Part shown: piece after piece, positions 32,514 to 43,793 of the stretch | Numbering within the stretch: the first letter of the stretch is position 1 | Layout of the letters: each line of letters starts with the position of its first letter | From: Echria macrotheca | Taxonomy: Eukaryota; Ascomycota; Sordariomycetes; Sordariales; Schizotheciaceae | DNA: 64,000 bases | Assembly: GCA_030411725.1 (NCBI GenBank) | Contig: MU839830.1 | Coordinates: forward strand, 496,001-560,000 | Direction: 5' to 3' | Made by a program: the position numbers and the translations under genes | The notes under the pieces: generated by a model | The model's database searches: none | Seen by the model: the letters and a program-made list of their open reading frames with translations, nothing else | What the model was told of the DNA's origin: nothing

Positions 32514-33750
32514 ATGGCACAAAAGTGTGTTCACCAGGGTTGTGGCAAGGAGTATACCGATCCCGACGAGGTCTGTCGCTACCACCCAGGGCCGCCTGTC
32601 TTTCATGAGGGCCAGAAAGGTATGGAGACCCAATGCACTGTCTGACTCTCGCCCAGTGTATTGCGCTGAGCGAAGCAGAGCTGACGAAGCGCCACAGGTT
32701 GGAAGTGTTGTAAGCCTCGTGTCCTCACGTTTGAGGAATTCATGAGCATAGAGCCGTGCACGGAGGGAAAGCACAGCACTACCGATTTGCCGCCCAAGAT
32801 TGAAAAGAAAGAAGCGCCGGACCCGGCGCTACTACAAGCCGCCACCACTAACCTGGCTCCGGCGCCCCCGCGCATGCCCGTTGCTGCTCCGCAGAGTGCG
32901 CCGACCCCGCCGCCTCCGCCAGCAGAGTCAGAAGACGACGAGGAGGGCATCGAGATCCCAGATGGCCGCATGTGCAGACGGAAGGGCTGTGGGGCAGTCT
33001 ACAAGGCAGGGTCGAGTCGGGAGGTGGAGGAGTGTGTGCATCACCCCGGCGTGCCCATCTTTCACGAAGGGAGCAAGGGTTACTCGTGCTGCAAGCGCCG
33101 GGTCTTGGAGTTTGACCAATTCATGAAGATAGAAGGTTGTAAGACCAAGAACCGGCATTTGTTTGTGGGGAGCGGGAAGAAGGATGCTGCGGCGGCCCAG
33201 AGCAAGAACAGCGAAGGCGAGGAGCTGCTTGAGACAGTCAGGTAAGTCCAGCTGTTGTGGTTCCCACTGTACCCCTTACACATGGCCCCCTATCTCGAGA
33301 TGTTCCGCAGCCAAGCAGGCCAAGGCTGGCTGTGTCTGTGGGCACCTTGATGGCACACGGAAGCCTCAGAGATGTTTGTTATCGACTTCATTACGTCGAG
33401 GCCCAACTGACACGCTGACCCACAGGAATGATTTCTACCAAACACCCATGTCGGTGATCGCATCGTTCTTCCTAAAGAAGATCGACAAAGCGACGGCCAA
33501 GGTCGAGTTCCAGCCTCAACAACTAGTTCTCGATCTGCCGACGACAGACGCCCCCGTCCCCAAGCGCTACAAGACCGAAGTGCCGCTGTTTGGACCCATC
33601 GACACGGAGAAATCAAGCTTCAAGATCCTGGGCACCAAGCTCGAAGTGACACTGGTCAAGGGGGACGGCAGCTCTTGGCCGGTGCTGCGCAGTGACGATA
33701 GGCCGACGGGGGAGATTCTCCAGGTCGGCCGAGCCGGGAGGCTGCAGTGA
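32514..33750 (+). CDS. chpA: CHORD and CS domain protein, Hsp90 co-chaperone
   Basis: Three exons (32514-32619, 32698-33241, 33426-33750) encode 324 residues. CHORD-I spans about 5-61 (CVHQGCGKEY, CRYHPGPPVFHEG, GWKCCKPRVLTFEEF) and CHORD-II about 128-188 (CRRKGCGAVY, CVHHPGVPIFHEG, GYSCCKRRVLEFDQF). Both keep the six Cys and two His that bind two zinc ions each. A Pro-rich acidic linker joins them. From about 217 a CS (p23-like) domain follows (NDFYQTPMSVIASFFLKKID up to SSWPVLRSDDRP). This layout matches animal CHORDC1/morgana and Aspergillus ChpA, which work with Hsp90 and Sgt1; plants use Rar1 without a CS domain. The second intron (184 nt) is long for this window, but its phase and family sequence fit. 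Confidence 0.93.
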
Positions 33751-35732
33751 GGAAAAGGAAAAAGAGGCGAGCGACGTCGTCGAAATTGCTTGTTTTCTTT
33801 TGTTTCCCGCTTCCGCAGCGTTGAACTTTGCCAAGGGCGGCTCACGGAGTCGCCAGCCTACAGAGCCGAAGGACGGGCAAACACCCAACAGAAAGGACAA
33901 GTCTAAGCTTGTTTGTATTGGACAAGGTAAAGACTGCAAAAGGCGGAGACAGCGGTGAAGGTAGTGGAACCAAAGAAAACAATTGTTGAACACTCTTGAG
34001 GTCCCTTGAATGAGCAAGTGAGAGAAATGCCGAAGCTGACCCACAATTTCTACATGTGGTACTGAGGTGTTGTTCAAACTCCCAAGCCGGAAGGAGAGAG
34101 GCTGGCCGTGTTCCTGTTGTCTTGGACACAGCTTGGCTGACACGTAACCAAGATTCGCGTTCGGATGCGGCCGGCCGAGAGGAAAGAACGAAGATGCGCA
34201 TCTAGAACTTTACGATGATTTTTGTGCTGTCCGCGGAGAAGGGGAAAAGGGGATTCGCGATGGTCAGCCCTCTCAGCCCTCTCGAGACGACTATCGCATG
34301 ATTCTTGCATGGAAACCAGGGTACTGGGATTTTTTCTATTTTCTGCTCGCTTTCCTGGGTATATAAATCCCACATTGTTGGTGTTCACCTTCCCAACCCT
34401 CCTCTCATCATTTCCTTTCTGTTGAATGTGGATATGATGGGCTAGAACAGGCCGGGTGTATTTCAACTTCCGCCCATGGACACCACCACTCACGAATATT
34501 GAGGACAGGAAGTGAGGAAGAAGCGAGTACCGTGGCCAAGGATGGCCAAGTCCAGCCAAGTACAGATCACCCTCTCGATCTCTCTCGACACAGGGGACTT
34601 TTGTCGTCACTTCCTCTTGATGATGACGCCGATTTGGGGGGCCTTTACGATCTTACCAGATCCCGCCGTGAGCAGTCGGCTGGCTGATTATTCCGCCTCC
34701 AGGAATATTGAACAACCAATCCCACCCCTCCCTTCTTCCCCTTCCTCCGTTCTCTTCCTCCTTCCGATTCCAGAACGACAGCTCCACATCCGAGATGCAA
34801 GATATACATGCAGATATGCAAATTTGCTTCATCGAATTCATCAGTGTCCGCAAACCACGGTGTTCGTACCCAAGCAGCCGGCTTGGTGTGTTCTTGGTAA
34901 GGTAACACCCCTTGCCGGGACGCTAGATTTTAAGCCAGAATTTAAGCTCGAAGCTACCGATGTAACCGAAGACACGGCTCGAGTTTCCATGTCACTCTGG
35001 GCTGAAACATGCCGATTGGTGTGGAAATTTTATCTTCCGTTGGATATGTGACGACATGTGCATTCGAGCATTCGAAGATGGTAAACACTGACTTTTTCAA
35101 ACATCTTCAAACGACAGAGGAAAATACAAGGGGAAAAGGAAGGGACAGAGGAGATGCAAGACGGTTGAAGAAGTAGTCAGATAACACACTCAATCTCACG
35201 CCTTGAGAAGTTGAGTTAATGTCCTTGACTTGGATGGTATCTACCTGGCCGATAGTTACTCTGTGTCACTGCACAGTCAACACCCCTAGGTATGTGTCCA
35301 GCCACGACCCATGTCTCCAGCTTGATAATCAAGGAGCGGCATCCCATATGACTCCCCGAAGATCCAAGAAACCATGCATGTATGTCCTCGGTCATCAACA
35401 ACCGCAAGAAGCCCCGTAACGCGGCCTGCCGTGCCTCCCTCCTCGGTCACATCAGCATGCGATGCACCTCTCCGTTCCATCCATACACCCCCTGATACCT
35501 AGTCGCCACACCCCCAGGGTCGACTCAGCAAGAAAAAAGGAATGACAACCAAAAAAACGCCCAGTGCCGAAGGGGAAATCACCAGTGTGTCCCGACGGAT
35601 GCCAATGCGGCTTTCGCTCTCGCTTCCCAAGCAAAGCAAAAAAAAAAAAAGGCAAACACACACGCCCAGCGTCCACAGCCCAAATTTCCATGTCCGCTGC
35701 ATGCAGAGGTGGACCCTTCCCCCCACAACGTA
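33751..35732. other. Intergenic region between converging genes
   Basis: This holds the 3' flanks of the CHORD gene and the four-TM gene. Open frames, including 34512-35051, have no recognisable domains or splice support. An A-rich run is at about 35638-35651. Nothing else is seen in these 2 kb. Confidence 0.55.
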
Positions 35733-36910
35733 TCAAACAATATCATCACCCCTACTAGGCATAGGCGGCGTAGCTATCCTCACCACCGGCGGCGGTCTCG
35801 TCAGAGGGGACGTCGGGGACGGGATATTCAGCGTCGAGCTCGAAGCCACCCGTTTCTCCGAAACCATCGGATACCCATTCCCGTCGGTGATGATGGTCAT
35901 GCTCTTCCGGAACGCAACGAGCACCTGCCCGCCCTCGCCCCTGCCGAGGACTGTCCCTCTGTCGGGTGTGATTGCAGCCCCTGGGTCCTCGCCGAACTGG
36001 ATGATGACGCCGCCGTCCGGAGTGAAACCGACCAGCTTGGCGACCTTGTAATCTGCGTCTTCTTTTTCGCTGTCGTCCATCCGGAGGGTCTCCCTATTTC
36101 TGTTAACAATGATGAATTCTGGTTTTGCAGAACGGGGAGGGAAAACATACTCCCGACTAATAGGCACATCACTAGTCATGATGCCCTCCAGCCGATTCAC
36201 CGTGCTGCTACTGACAGACACAGTCCGTCGTCGACTCCGACTGCGTCCCCTCACCCTCACGCGCTCGACACGCTTGCGCATCGACATGTTGAAGGCGTGT
36301 CCGATGCCGGCAACAACAAGAACAGGCGTGCCCAGCGCCAATGCCCACGGTCTGTTTTTTTGGGTTAGCCTTCATCAGAAACCTAGAGAAACCAAACCAC
36401 CTGGGGAGAGGATGAAAAAAAAAACGTACGGATTCTTATTCCCCCTTATGTTATTGTAAACAGCCAGTATGATCCCCCCAATGGCCACCAGCGATCCCAG
36501 CTGCAACATGGTCCACGTCGCCCAGAAGAGCGACATCAGGTCCTCGCCGTCGCAGAACTGCAGCGCGAGGAGCGCGTACACCTCCATGACGATGCAGACG
36601 ACCGAGGCGGAAAAATAGGCGAGGCAGCGGTACATGCAGTTCATCATGCGGTGTTTGTACTCGCGCGTCCCGGGAGGGACGTCTTTTGCTGCTTCATGGT
36701 CGCTTTTTTACATATATTGTTAGTAAGAGGAGAGAGATAGAGGAGGAAGACAAACTGGCTATACTGCCACGAGGCGATGAACAAGATCAAAATGTTGACA
36801 AAGAATAAAATCCAGTAGATGGCGTCAAAGGATTTCCTGTCGAGGTGGGACGCGAAGGCGGCGTAGTGGATGCACCGCTGCTCGTCGATGGGGCTGAAGC
36901 CGCCGGCCAT
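35733..36910 (-). CDS. Four-TM membrane protein of unknown function
   Basis: Four exons (36910-36756, 36702-36430, 36351-36151, 36099-35733) encode 331 residues. Intron 1 has a perfect CTAAC branch site. Intron 3 is 51 nt and open, so retention would give 348 residues. The start MAGGFSPIDEQRCIHYAAFA is followed by hydrophobic segments near 31-50 (YWILFFVNILILFIASW), 74-98 (CMYRCLAYFSASVVCIVMEV), 108-132 and 145-165. After TM4 a very basic Arg/Ser segment and a 150-residue tail follow, with a small beta-like domain (YKVAKLVGFTPDGGVIIQFG and GGQVLVAFRKSM). Both termini would be cytosolic if the number of helices is four. I do not recognise a characterised family. Exon phases and codon usage make the gene itself secure. 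Confidence 0.82.
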
Positions 36911-38017
36911 TGGTACCCTCGAGGGACGTATATGTATGTACGTATATCTGCGGATTTGAAAGCTTTTGCCCAAGAGAAGGGGGGAAGTAAACAAGTAAAC
37001 AGAATTCGAAGAGAGACTTCTAAGACTAGGTAGTTGGGAGTCTGCAACGCCAGGTGCGTGTGAAGTGAAAACTAAAGAGGATACCTAGGTAGGTAGGTAG
37101 GTAAATAGGGACAGGGGAGATGGATAGATGGAGAGACAGAGAAAAAAAAAGGGGGTGCCTTTATACCTTATACCACCAGCTCAGAAGAGATTCCGGTATA
37201 CGAAGGTGACAGAGTAAGGTAGGTAGGGTAGCTGCAGACGCAGAAACAAGTAACTTACATCCACATCCACATACATATACATATACATATACACCACATA
37301 TACATATACATACATCACTCAAAAATCCGGGGGGGAACCAGGCGCCGGCGGCGGAACACAGAGGAGAACCGATAGACAGGGCAGGGCAGGGCAGGGCATA
37401 TCACTCACACATACATGTCCAGATATCCATCCATCCACCCATCCATCCATCTACAAGCTGGATCCCCGGATCCCCGGAACCCATCGCAAGGCCGATAACT
37501 TGACAAGCCCAACCCAGATAGAGAGACAGACACTGCCCTCCCTCATAATGGGACCTGGGGACTTGTAAATTGCCCGGTTATACCAGCTTGCTCGCCATGC
37601 CCAAGAAGGCAAATAAACCAACATGGAAACCCGCAGAAAAAGAAAAAAAAGGAAGCGCGCACAGCGTACGGGTCGATGTGGGCCAGCGTCCTGGGCAGCA
37701 GCAGGTCTTGGAGTTTTACCGTCTGTCGCTCGATAAATGATACATCTGCCCCCCATACCCCCCATACCTTGGCAAGAGGGAAAACAAGAGCATCCATCCA
37801 CGGCTTGCGGCAGACAGGCGGAGAGGCGGAGAGACAAACAAGCATCTTCCCCGATCCCCCGGACAGATACCAAGAGCAAGTCAACACAAAAACCCGGCGC
37901 CAAGTGTTTTTAGAGGGTATCCCCACGGGGCAAAAAAGCAGCAGCACTGCCAATGCCCATTCATTTTTTGCTCCATAATATCCTACAACTACTACCTTGT
38001 ACAGCAGCAGAACAAAT
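36911..38017. other. Intergenic region with microsatellites
   Basis: This is the upstream region of the four-TM gene and the 3' flank of the next gene. It holds simple repeats: (AGGT)n near 37085-37105, (TACATA)n at about 37265-37318, (GGCAG)n near 37379-37396 and (ATCC)n at about 37428-37451. No coding sequence is supported. Confidence 0.65.
37260..37455. repeat. Cluster of simple sequence repeats
   Basis: Short arrays follow one another: TACATA-type hexamers (37265-37318, interrupted by one CACC), GGCAG pentamers (about 37379-37396) and ATCC/CATC tetramers (about 37428-37451). They lie upstream of the four-TM gene. Confidence 0.75.
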
Positions 38018-39340
38018 CTAGGTCATGCCCGGCATGAGTTCCACCGCGTCCAGGATCATTCCTCTCCTCAATAAAAATTCTCGGAGCAGCTGGAACTCCT
38101 CCCCTTGCTCCTCCCCGTGCCGCAGAACCTCCGAGAACCCAAAGCCGCACGCAATCTTGTCAAACGCGGCCCGCTCGTTCTCCCTCAGCCACCGATGTCT
38201 GAGCGGGATCCCCGGCGCCCACGTCACGCGCCTCATCTGGTCGTTTGCCGTGCTGACGGCTACCGCTCCGATGGTGGCGGTAAATCCAACGTACGCCAAG
38301 ATGGCTGCAAAGGCCACGTTTGTCGCCGTATACTGGTCCATGGTATTCTGAAGAACTGCGAGCTTGGATGCGATGAGATAGACAAGAACAGGCGTGAGAG
38401 CGACAGCACCCGCGGGCAGCAGCGCTTTCAACAACAGTCGGAGGCGGCGGGAAGCTTTCGTGGCGTATGTGCTCTCCACGACGCCGACGGCAACATCGAG
38501 GTTTCGGGCCTCGATTGCGGCATCCAGAGCTTTCTCGACGATCGATGCGTCGATGGCCTTGTTTGGCATGTCGGGATTCTGCTCCACGTATTGGATGGAC
38601 CCATTCACAAGACGCGGCTTGGGCTTGGTTGCGTACAGCTCCAATACCTGCGGCAGCGACTCTGGCTTGCCAAGACGGGCCTGGAGGCCGACGTACTCGC
38701 TCAGGACCTGCGGGGTGATGACAACAGCCGGGTAGGTTATGATCTCGTAGGCGGCGTCCGAGATTTTGCCAACCAGATCCTGTGGCCGGGTGGAGGAGGG
38801 GGTCGCATTGGTCTGGGTTGCCTTGAGGGCCCCGGATCCCTGGGTGCTCCCGGCAGGATCGAGATGTAGCAGGTGGGATGACTCGGGCTCTTCAGATGGC
38901 AAGTCTTGGGCGTCCGACGTCAGCCTGGTTCCCAGGTCTGCGCAATTCCGAAGGGCGATGAGCGTAACCTCCTCGGATGGAATGCCCGGATGGTCCAGGA
39001 ACGTCTTCTTGAGGTGGTCAACGGCCGTAGCAAGCTTCGCCAAGTCCGCGGTCCCGAGTTGGCCTTCCGGCTGGTCAGCCTTCCTGCCGACGAACCTGGG
39101 CTCCTCGTTCTGGGGGGCCAGTGTAGCCCGAGTCCGTTTCGCCTTCAGACATGGCGCCGAGGTCGCAAAGAGGCGTGAGGAGTTTGGCCGACGGGCGATG
39201 TCGGTGGGGAGCTTGGCCAAACGTCTGCCGGCGTACAGCGAGACGAAGGGAGTCTTGGCAAAGCGCACAGGTTGGCGGTTTGCAAATTCGCATAGCTGGC
39301 ATAGCCGCAGCCCCGACCCGGACGGGGAAAGATGACGCAT
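38018..39340 (-). CDS. Mitochondrial membrane protein of unknown function
   Basis: A single exon encodes 440 residues. The first 65 residues are rich in Arg, Ser and Ala and nearly free of acids (for example RRLAKLPTDIARRPNSSRLF), as in a mitochondrial presequence. The middle is helical, with pairs of amphipathic helices (KKTFLDHPGIPSEEVTLIAL, LPQVLELYATKP, ASIVEKALDAAIEARNLDVA) that look TPR/PPR-like. Two hydrophobic helices follow at about 306-326 and 340-363. The C-terminus is a conserved-looking block (PLRHRWLRENERAAFDKIAC and FLLRRGMILDAVELMPGM). The inference is an inner-membrane protein with a matrix domain. I believe this type is widespread in ascomycetes but have no secure name. Confidence 0.8.
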   Translation of the reverse strand: MRHLSPSGSGLRLCQLCEFANRQPVRFAKTPFVSLYAGRRLAKLPTDIARRPNSSRLFATSAPCLKAKRTRATLAPQNEEPRFVGRKADQPEGQLGTADLAKLATAVDHLKKTFLDHPGIPSEEVTLIALRNCADLGTRLTSDAQDLPSEEPESSHLLHLDPAGSTQGSGALKATQTNATPSSTRPQDLVGKISDAAYEIITYPAVVITPQVLSEYVGLQARLGKPESLPQVLELYATKPKPRLVNGSIQYVEQNPDMPNKAIDASIVEKALDAAIEARNLDVAVGVVESTYATKASRRLRLLLKALLPAGAVALTPVLVYLIASKLAVLQNTMDQYTATNVAFAAILAYVGFTATIGAVAVSTANDQMRRVTWAPGIPLRHRWLRENERAAFDKIACGFGFSEVLRHGEEQGEEFQLLREFLLRRGMILDAVELMPGMT

Positions 39341-40328
39341 CGTGGCCTCTTGACTGGGGATGCGGGCCCAGAAACCCGGCGACTCTCTTCCAATGGCTGA
39401 ACTGCGACGTGTTTGCGGTCAACGGGAGTCGGTTTTGACGGGCAGTCCTCTGGCTGCAGTGGTTATGACTGTAGTGTTTGTGGCTGCAGTGGTTGTTGAC
39501 GCGCACTGTGGAGAACGAAAAGGCCGAAGCAAAGGTGACAACTGCTGCTGCGACCTTGACGTTGAGTGGCGGACGCAGTGGACGCCAGATGCGGTGCTGG
39601 AGGCGCGAGGGGAGCAGAGTGAAAAACAGTTGGGCGTGGTTGAAAGAGGCTTTGGACAGGGGACCATGGTGCAGATGGTTGCATTGGATCGCTCCACGCT
39701 GCTTCTCGGCAGCCTCGCCGCCCCCAATCCGAGCTTTTCCCAACTCGTCGACTCCTGGTACGGAAGTATTCTATCCCCCTTCTCTGCAAACCACACAAAT
39801 TGCTGAGGCCAAGTCAATACGATCAAAGCATCAACCGTGGTCCTTTGAGCTATTTATTTATTTTGAGAGTTTTTCTGTAAATTTTGTGTGCTTTAAACAT
39901 CTCAAACCCAACAAGTAACCAAACTTCAAGATGAGAGCCACAGCACCGTGAGTGAGACTGTGGTGTGGCTTGAGTGGCTTGACCCCCTGATGAATGCCCC
40001 GCCGGGGTTTGGCTTGGCAGCTGAGCCACGTCTGGCCCTGGAGCTCAGTGACGCACTCCACGCGCGGCCTCACCAGGCTTCGTTTAGCGCTGCGGCTGTT
40101 TCAATGTTCACTTCCCCTCCAACTCAACAACCCACAAGCTCGCCTCTCGCAACTAACGGACCTCCACTACTAGCCTTATCCGCCGCAGCTTATCTGTCAA
40201 CATAAAGCTACAGACCAGCACCACTTGCGCATTCAGCTTCGAACTGCGATCCCGAGAGCACCGGAACATACCGAGCATTCAACCCGCTCTCGAAGCGCTT
40301 CCAACTGTTTCCCCAAACCAACATCACC
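39341..40328. other. Divergent intergenic region
   Basis: This holds the promoters of the mitochondrial membrane protein (minus) and verprolin (plus). No protein-like frame or obvious element is seen. Confidence 0.55.
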
Positions 40329-41850
40329 ATGCCTCCACCACCACCACCGCCGCCGCCGCCTCCCCCGATGCCTGGTGCTGGCGGCCCTCCTCCGCCTCCT
40401 CCACCCCCGCCAGGAGGCTTACCTGGAGCTTCGAGTCTCCCGGCGCGACCGGCGGCAATACCACCAGGCAGAGTAGGGATGCGGTTCAGCTTTCGGGGAA
40501 ATACATGCTGACCACCAGTAGGGAGCTTTGCTGTCGGATATCTCCAAGGGAAAGGCCCTGAAGAAGACCGTTACGAATGATCGATCCGCGCCGATTGTCG
40601 GGAAAGGTGCAGGCGGACCGGGGCCGTCCCCGCTTGGAGGCGCGCCTCCTATCCCGAGTCTCCCAAAGGCTTCCAGCAGCCTTGCACCACCTGTCCCGGG
40701 GCTTCGGGCTAGAAGCAACAGTGACCAGAGTGATAGACACCAACCGGCAGTTTCAAGCATGGATACAGCGCCGCAGTTGGCGGGCCTGTTTGCTGGTGGG
40801 ATGCCGAAGCTACGGAAAACGGGAGCCGGTGTAGATACTGGTGGTATGTTACGCACTGTAGGAAGAATGGCCAGAGGGACTAACCACGTAGCAGCCAACC
40901 GAGATGCTTCCTATCTTTCGGATCCCGAGTCCTCACGGTCGGCGCCAAAGCCGCCCAGCATCTCGGCCCCGAGACCACCAGCCGGTGCTGCGCCCGCTAT
41001 TCCTGGTCGCCCATCGATACCCGGCGCAGCAAGCTCACCTTCTTTCCACCCATCGATAGCGAATCTGAGGAAGACGGCTGTATCGGACGTCCCAAGGCCC
41101 ATGTCTTCGGCATCAATGAAGGGCCCACCCCCGCCTATCGGGAAAAAGCCTCCTCCGCCTCCGGGTTCTCGCAAGCCGTCTTCAACGGTACCTTCGGTTC
41201 CGCCTCCGTTACCCGGTGCCGCGCCTCCGCTCCCATCGGTGTCGGCACCATCGGCCCCACCGGCTCCTCCGCCTCCTCCGCCGTCGGCGGCACCACGTCC
41301 TCCGCCAGCTCCCGCAAGGTCTCAACCACCTCCACCTCCGCCATCAGCGCCGGCAAACAGCATCTCTCAAAGTATCGCAATGCAGGCAGCCGCCCTTCGA
41401 TCTGCAGCCGGCGCACCCTCCCCAACGATGGCGCCTCCTCCTCCACCTCCGCCCGCACACCCTCCAAGGTCGACAGCCCCAAGCCCACCGCACTCTGCAC
41501 CTGCACCACCACCGCCTCCTCCGCCGTCCTCGGCCCCGGCGCCTCCTCCTCCTTCTTTGTCACATACGCCTTCTAGTGCGTCATCGCGGGCCCAGACTGT
41601 GCGATCGTTGCTCGATCCGAGCAATTTTACTCTTGCACCGAACGGAGGCGGGTCCAAGACGCCAAGCCCGACTCGGGATCTATCCAATGTCTCGTCCATG
41701 TCAACTGGGGGCCGCTACGTGGTTCAGGATACCAGGTGGAAGTTTATCAGCGAGGACAAGTTTCCGAAGCCGCGGGATTTTGTTGGCGGGCCGAAGCGGT
41801 ACCGTGCTGGCTTGAAGAGTAGCGTACCGTTGGACTTGAATGCTTTGTAG
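40329..41850 (+). CDS. VRP1: Verprolin (WIP homologue), actin-binding
   Basis: Three exons (40329-40472, 40522-40843, 40895-41850) encode 473 residues. The protein starts with Pro runs (MPPPPPPPPPPPPMPG) that can bind profilin. A WH2 actin-binding motif follows at residues 49-74 (ALLSDISKGKALKKTVTNDR), its first codons joined across intron 1. The middle is Pro/Ser-rich with many PPPPPP stretches for SH3 domains and profilin. The C-terminus (RYVVQDTRWKFISEDKFPKP and RDFVGGPKRYRAG) is the WASP/Las17-binding region. Verprolin couples Las17 to Arp2/3-driven actin assembly at endocytic patches. Intron 2 is 51 nt and contains no stop in frame, but removing it restores TGANRDASYLSD, so I take it as spliced. 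Confidence 0.93.
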
Positions 41851-42546
41851 TGTCGTGTTGGTGCCGGTGCTGCATGTGTGGGTGTAAGAGTTCAGGGGCT
41901 GGAGGGGAGTCTTGCTAGTGCTAGGATAGGTAGTTAACTAAGGGCATTGTTACTGTGTTGCACGTTGACTAGCGTGTCCAGGCTGGTTGATTTCTTGTAT
42001 CTGTGATCATATCAAAGATGTGATTGTCTGATGGGGAACTCGGGAAGGAGTAGACAGGGAGCGTCAGTCAGAAGGTGCTGTCACGTCAGTATAAGCCGGG
42101 CACTCGCACCAGTGAAGCGGGCCGTCACTCAGGACTAGAATTAAACCAACCAACGCCGTCCACAGTGGCGGATAGCTAGACAACCAACGATGGACAGTCA
42201 CTTTAAAAATGCAGTTTTTTTTTTTTTTTTTGTTCTTTTTCATAATGGCGATGAACTCTGGGACGTGTATCTCCTGTCTGGCTTGATCGTGATGTCGTCG
42301 ATACCCGTACCGTCCCAAATATCTACCGCTCGAATCATCGCCCCTTTCCAAATTCGGGTTTCCACTTGGGGGGTATGGATGGACTCCTCTCATTGCTGGT
42401 CTAACCCATTATCCTCGTCAGATGACCAACCCCCTCTCACAAAAATCACAGCCAACTATCCCCGTAATACCAAATCTCATTCCAAACGCCATCGCTATGA
42501 AATACACAGCTTAACCCCACATCCTCTCCCGACACCATCAGCTCCG
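41851..42546. other. Intergenic region between converging genes
   Basis: This holds the 3' UTRs of verprolin and DPB4. A T run of about 18 nt lies near 42214-42231. No gene is seen. Confidence 0.6.
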
Positions 42547-43793
42547 TCACTCACTATCCTCCTCATCATCAAGCGCCTCATCCTCATCCGCCCCGGCCTG
42601 CTCCTCATCCCCCTCCCTCTCTTCTTCTTCCTCATCCTCCTCCTCCTCATCCCCCTCCTCCGCCTCCTCCCCTTCCTCGTCTTCTTCTTCCTCCTCCTCA
42701 TCCGGCACAGTCTCCGCATCCGAGGGCTCGCCCTGATCAACATCCATCCTCCCTCCCTCGGCAGCAGCAGCAGCAGCAGCAGAATCTATCCTCGGCTTCT
42801 TCGCCATCCTCGGCTGCTGCTGCGCCTCGCCGCCCTCCCCGCGCGACGAAACAAAACTAGCATCCCCCATCCCATCGTTCGACATCGCCATCGAATCATC
42901 CTCAGCAGACATACTGAGAGTCCATCCTTCTCCTCGAGAACCAGCCTTCTTCATAGCCGCCACCCTTTTCCGGTAATCCGACCGTTTGGACGTCTGGATC
43001 TCGTTGAACTCTGTTTCCCCTTCCGTCAGCCTCACCACAACAGACAAGAAAAGAAGAAGAGGGAGAGTGTGGGAGACAAAAAAACGTACTGGCAAACTCA
43101 GCCTCAACCCTCTCCCGCATAAATCCATACTCAATATCATCCAGCGCGCGAAAGACATCAGCCGGCATGATAGTCTTTTTATTTGCGCCCATGGTAAACT
43201 CATTCGCACTTTTTGTCTCTGTCAGCCCAGCCACACACTTATCACCACCACCACCATCACCGTCACCATCACCACCAACCATCAACCCATAAACCACACA
43301 CACACACACTCCTATAAGAAGAAGGTAAGGAGAAAGGGAAGAAATACCTATTAGCAAGGTGATTAATAAAAACAGTAGCACCCTTGCTCAGCGCCAAAAT
43401 CGCATTGGCCTGGATCTGCGTGTTGGGCGGCAACACGCCCTTTGCGAGCCGCGTGATGATGGACTTGGGCAGCGTGAGGTCCTCGATCGTCAGCGCCTCG
43501 GATACGTCCCGCTCCTTTTCTTTCTCCCGGCTCTTCTCCTCGCGCTCTCTTTCCTTGTCCTTGTCCTTGTCTCCTCTGCTGTTGTTGCTGTGTGGTGACG
43601 TCTGGGTGTTTGTTGATGTTGGTTCGATGCTGGCTTTTGGGGCGGCGGCGGCGGCAGCAGCGGCGTCTGTCGTCATGGAGGAGGAAGCTTCTGGTTTGGT
43701 GTTGTTCTTAGGGACGGTGTCCTCGTCGGCGAGGACGAAGCGGGCTACTGATACGTCGCTGCGACGGGCTGCGTCGCTTTTTCGGGCTGGCAT
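42547..43793 (-). CDS. DPB4: DNA polymerase epsilon subunit D (Dpb4), histone-fold protein
   Basis: Three exons (43793-43348, 43208-43090, 43010-42547) encode 342 residues; intron 1 is 139 nt with a GCTGAC branch site. Residues 1-100 are disordered, with an Ala run and a Lys/Glu/Asp/Arg run. The histone fold spans about 105-190: DLTLPKSIITRLAKGVLP, NAILALSKGATVFINHLAN, and ANKKTIMPADVFRALDDIEY, with the closing helix VEAEFAKFNEIQ. The LPKSII start and the MGANKKT turn fit Dpb4/POLE3 (CHRAC17) of the NF-YB class. It pairs with Dpb3 in polymerase epsilon and also serves the ISW2/CHRAC remodeller. The tail is extremely acidic, about 70 residues mainly of Glu and Asp, longer than in yeast. Confidence 0.92.

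Noticed and set aside
42190..43122. Plus-strand open frame of 310 codons with Leu/Ile-rich, membrane-like segments
   Set aside because: Antisense to the Glu/Asp-rich tail of Dpb4; complementary acidic codons read as Leu, Phe and Ser.
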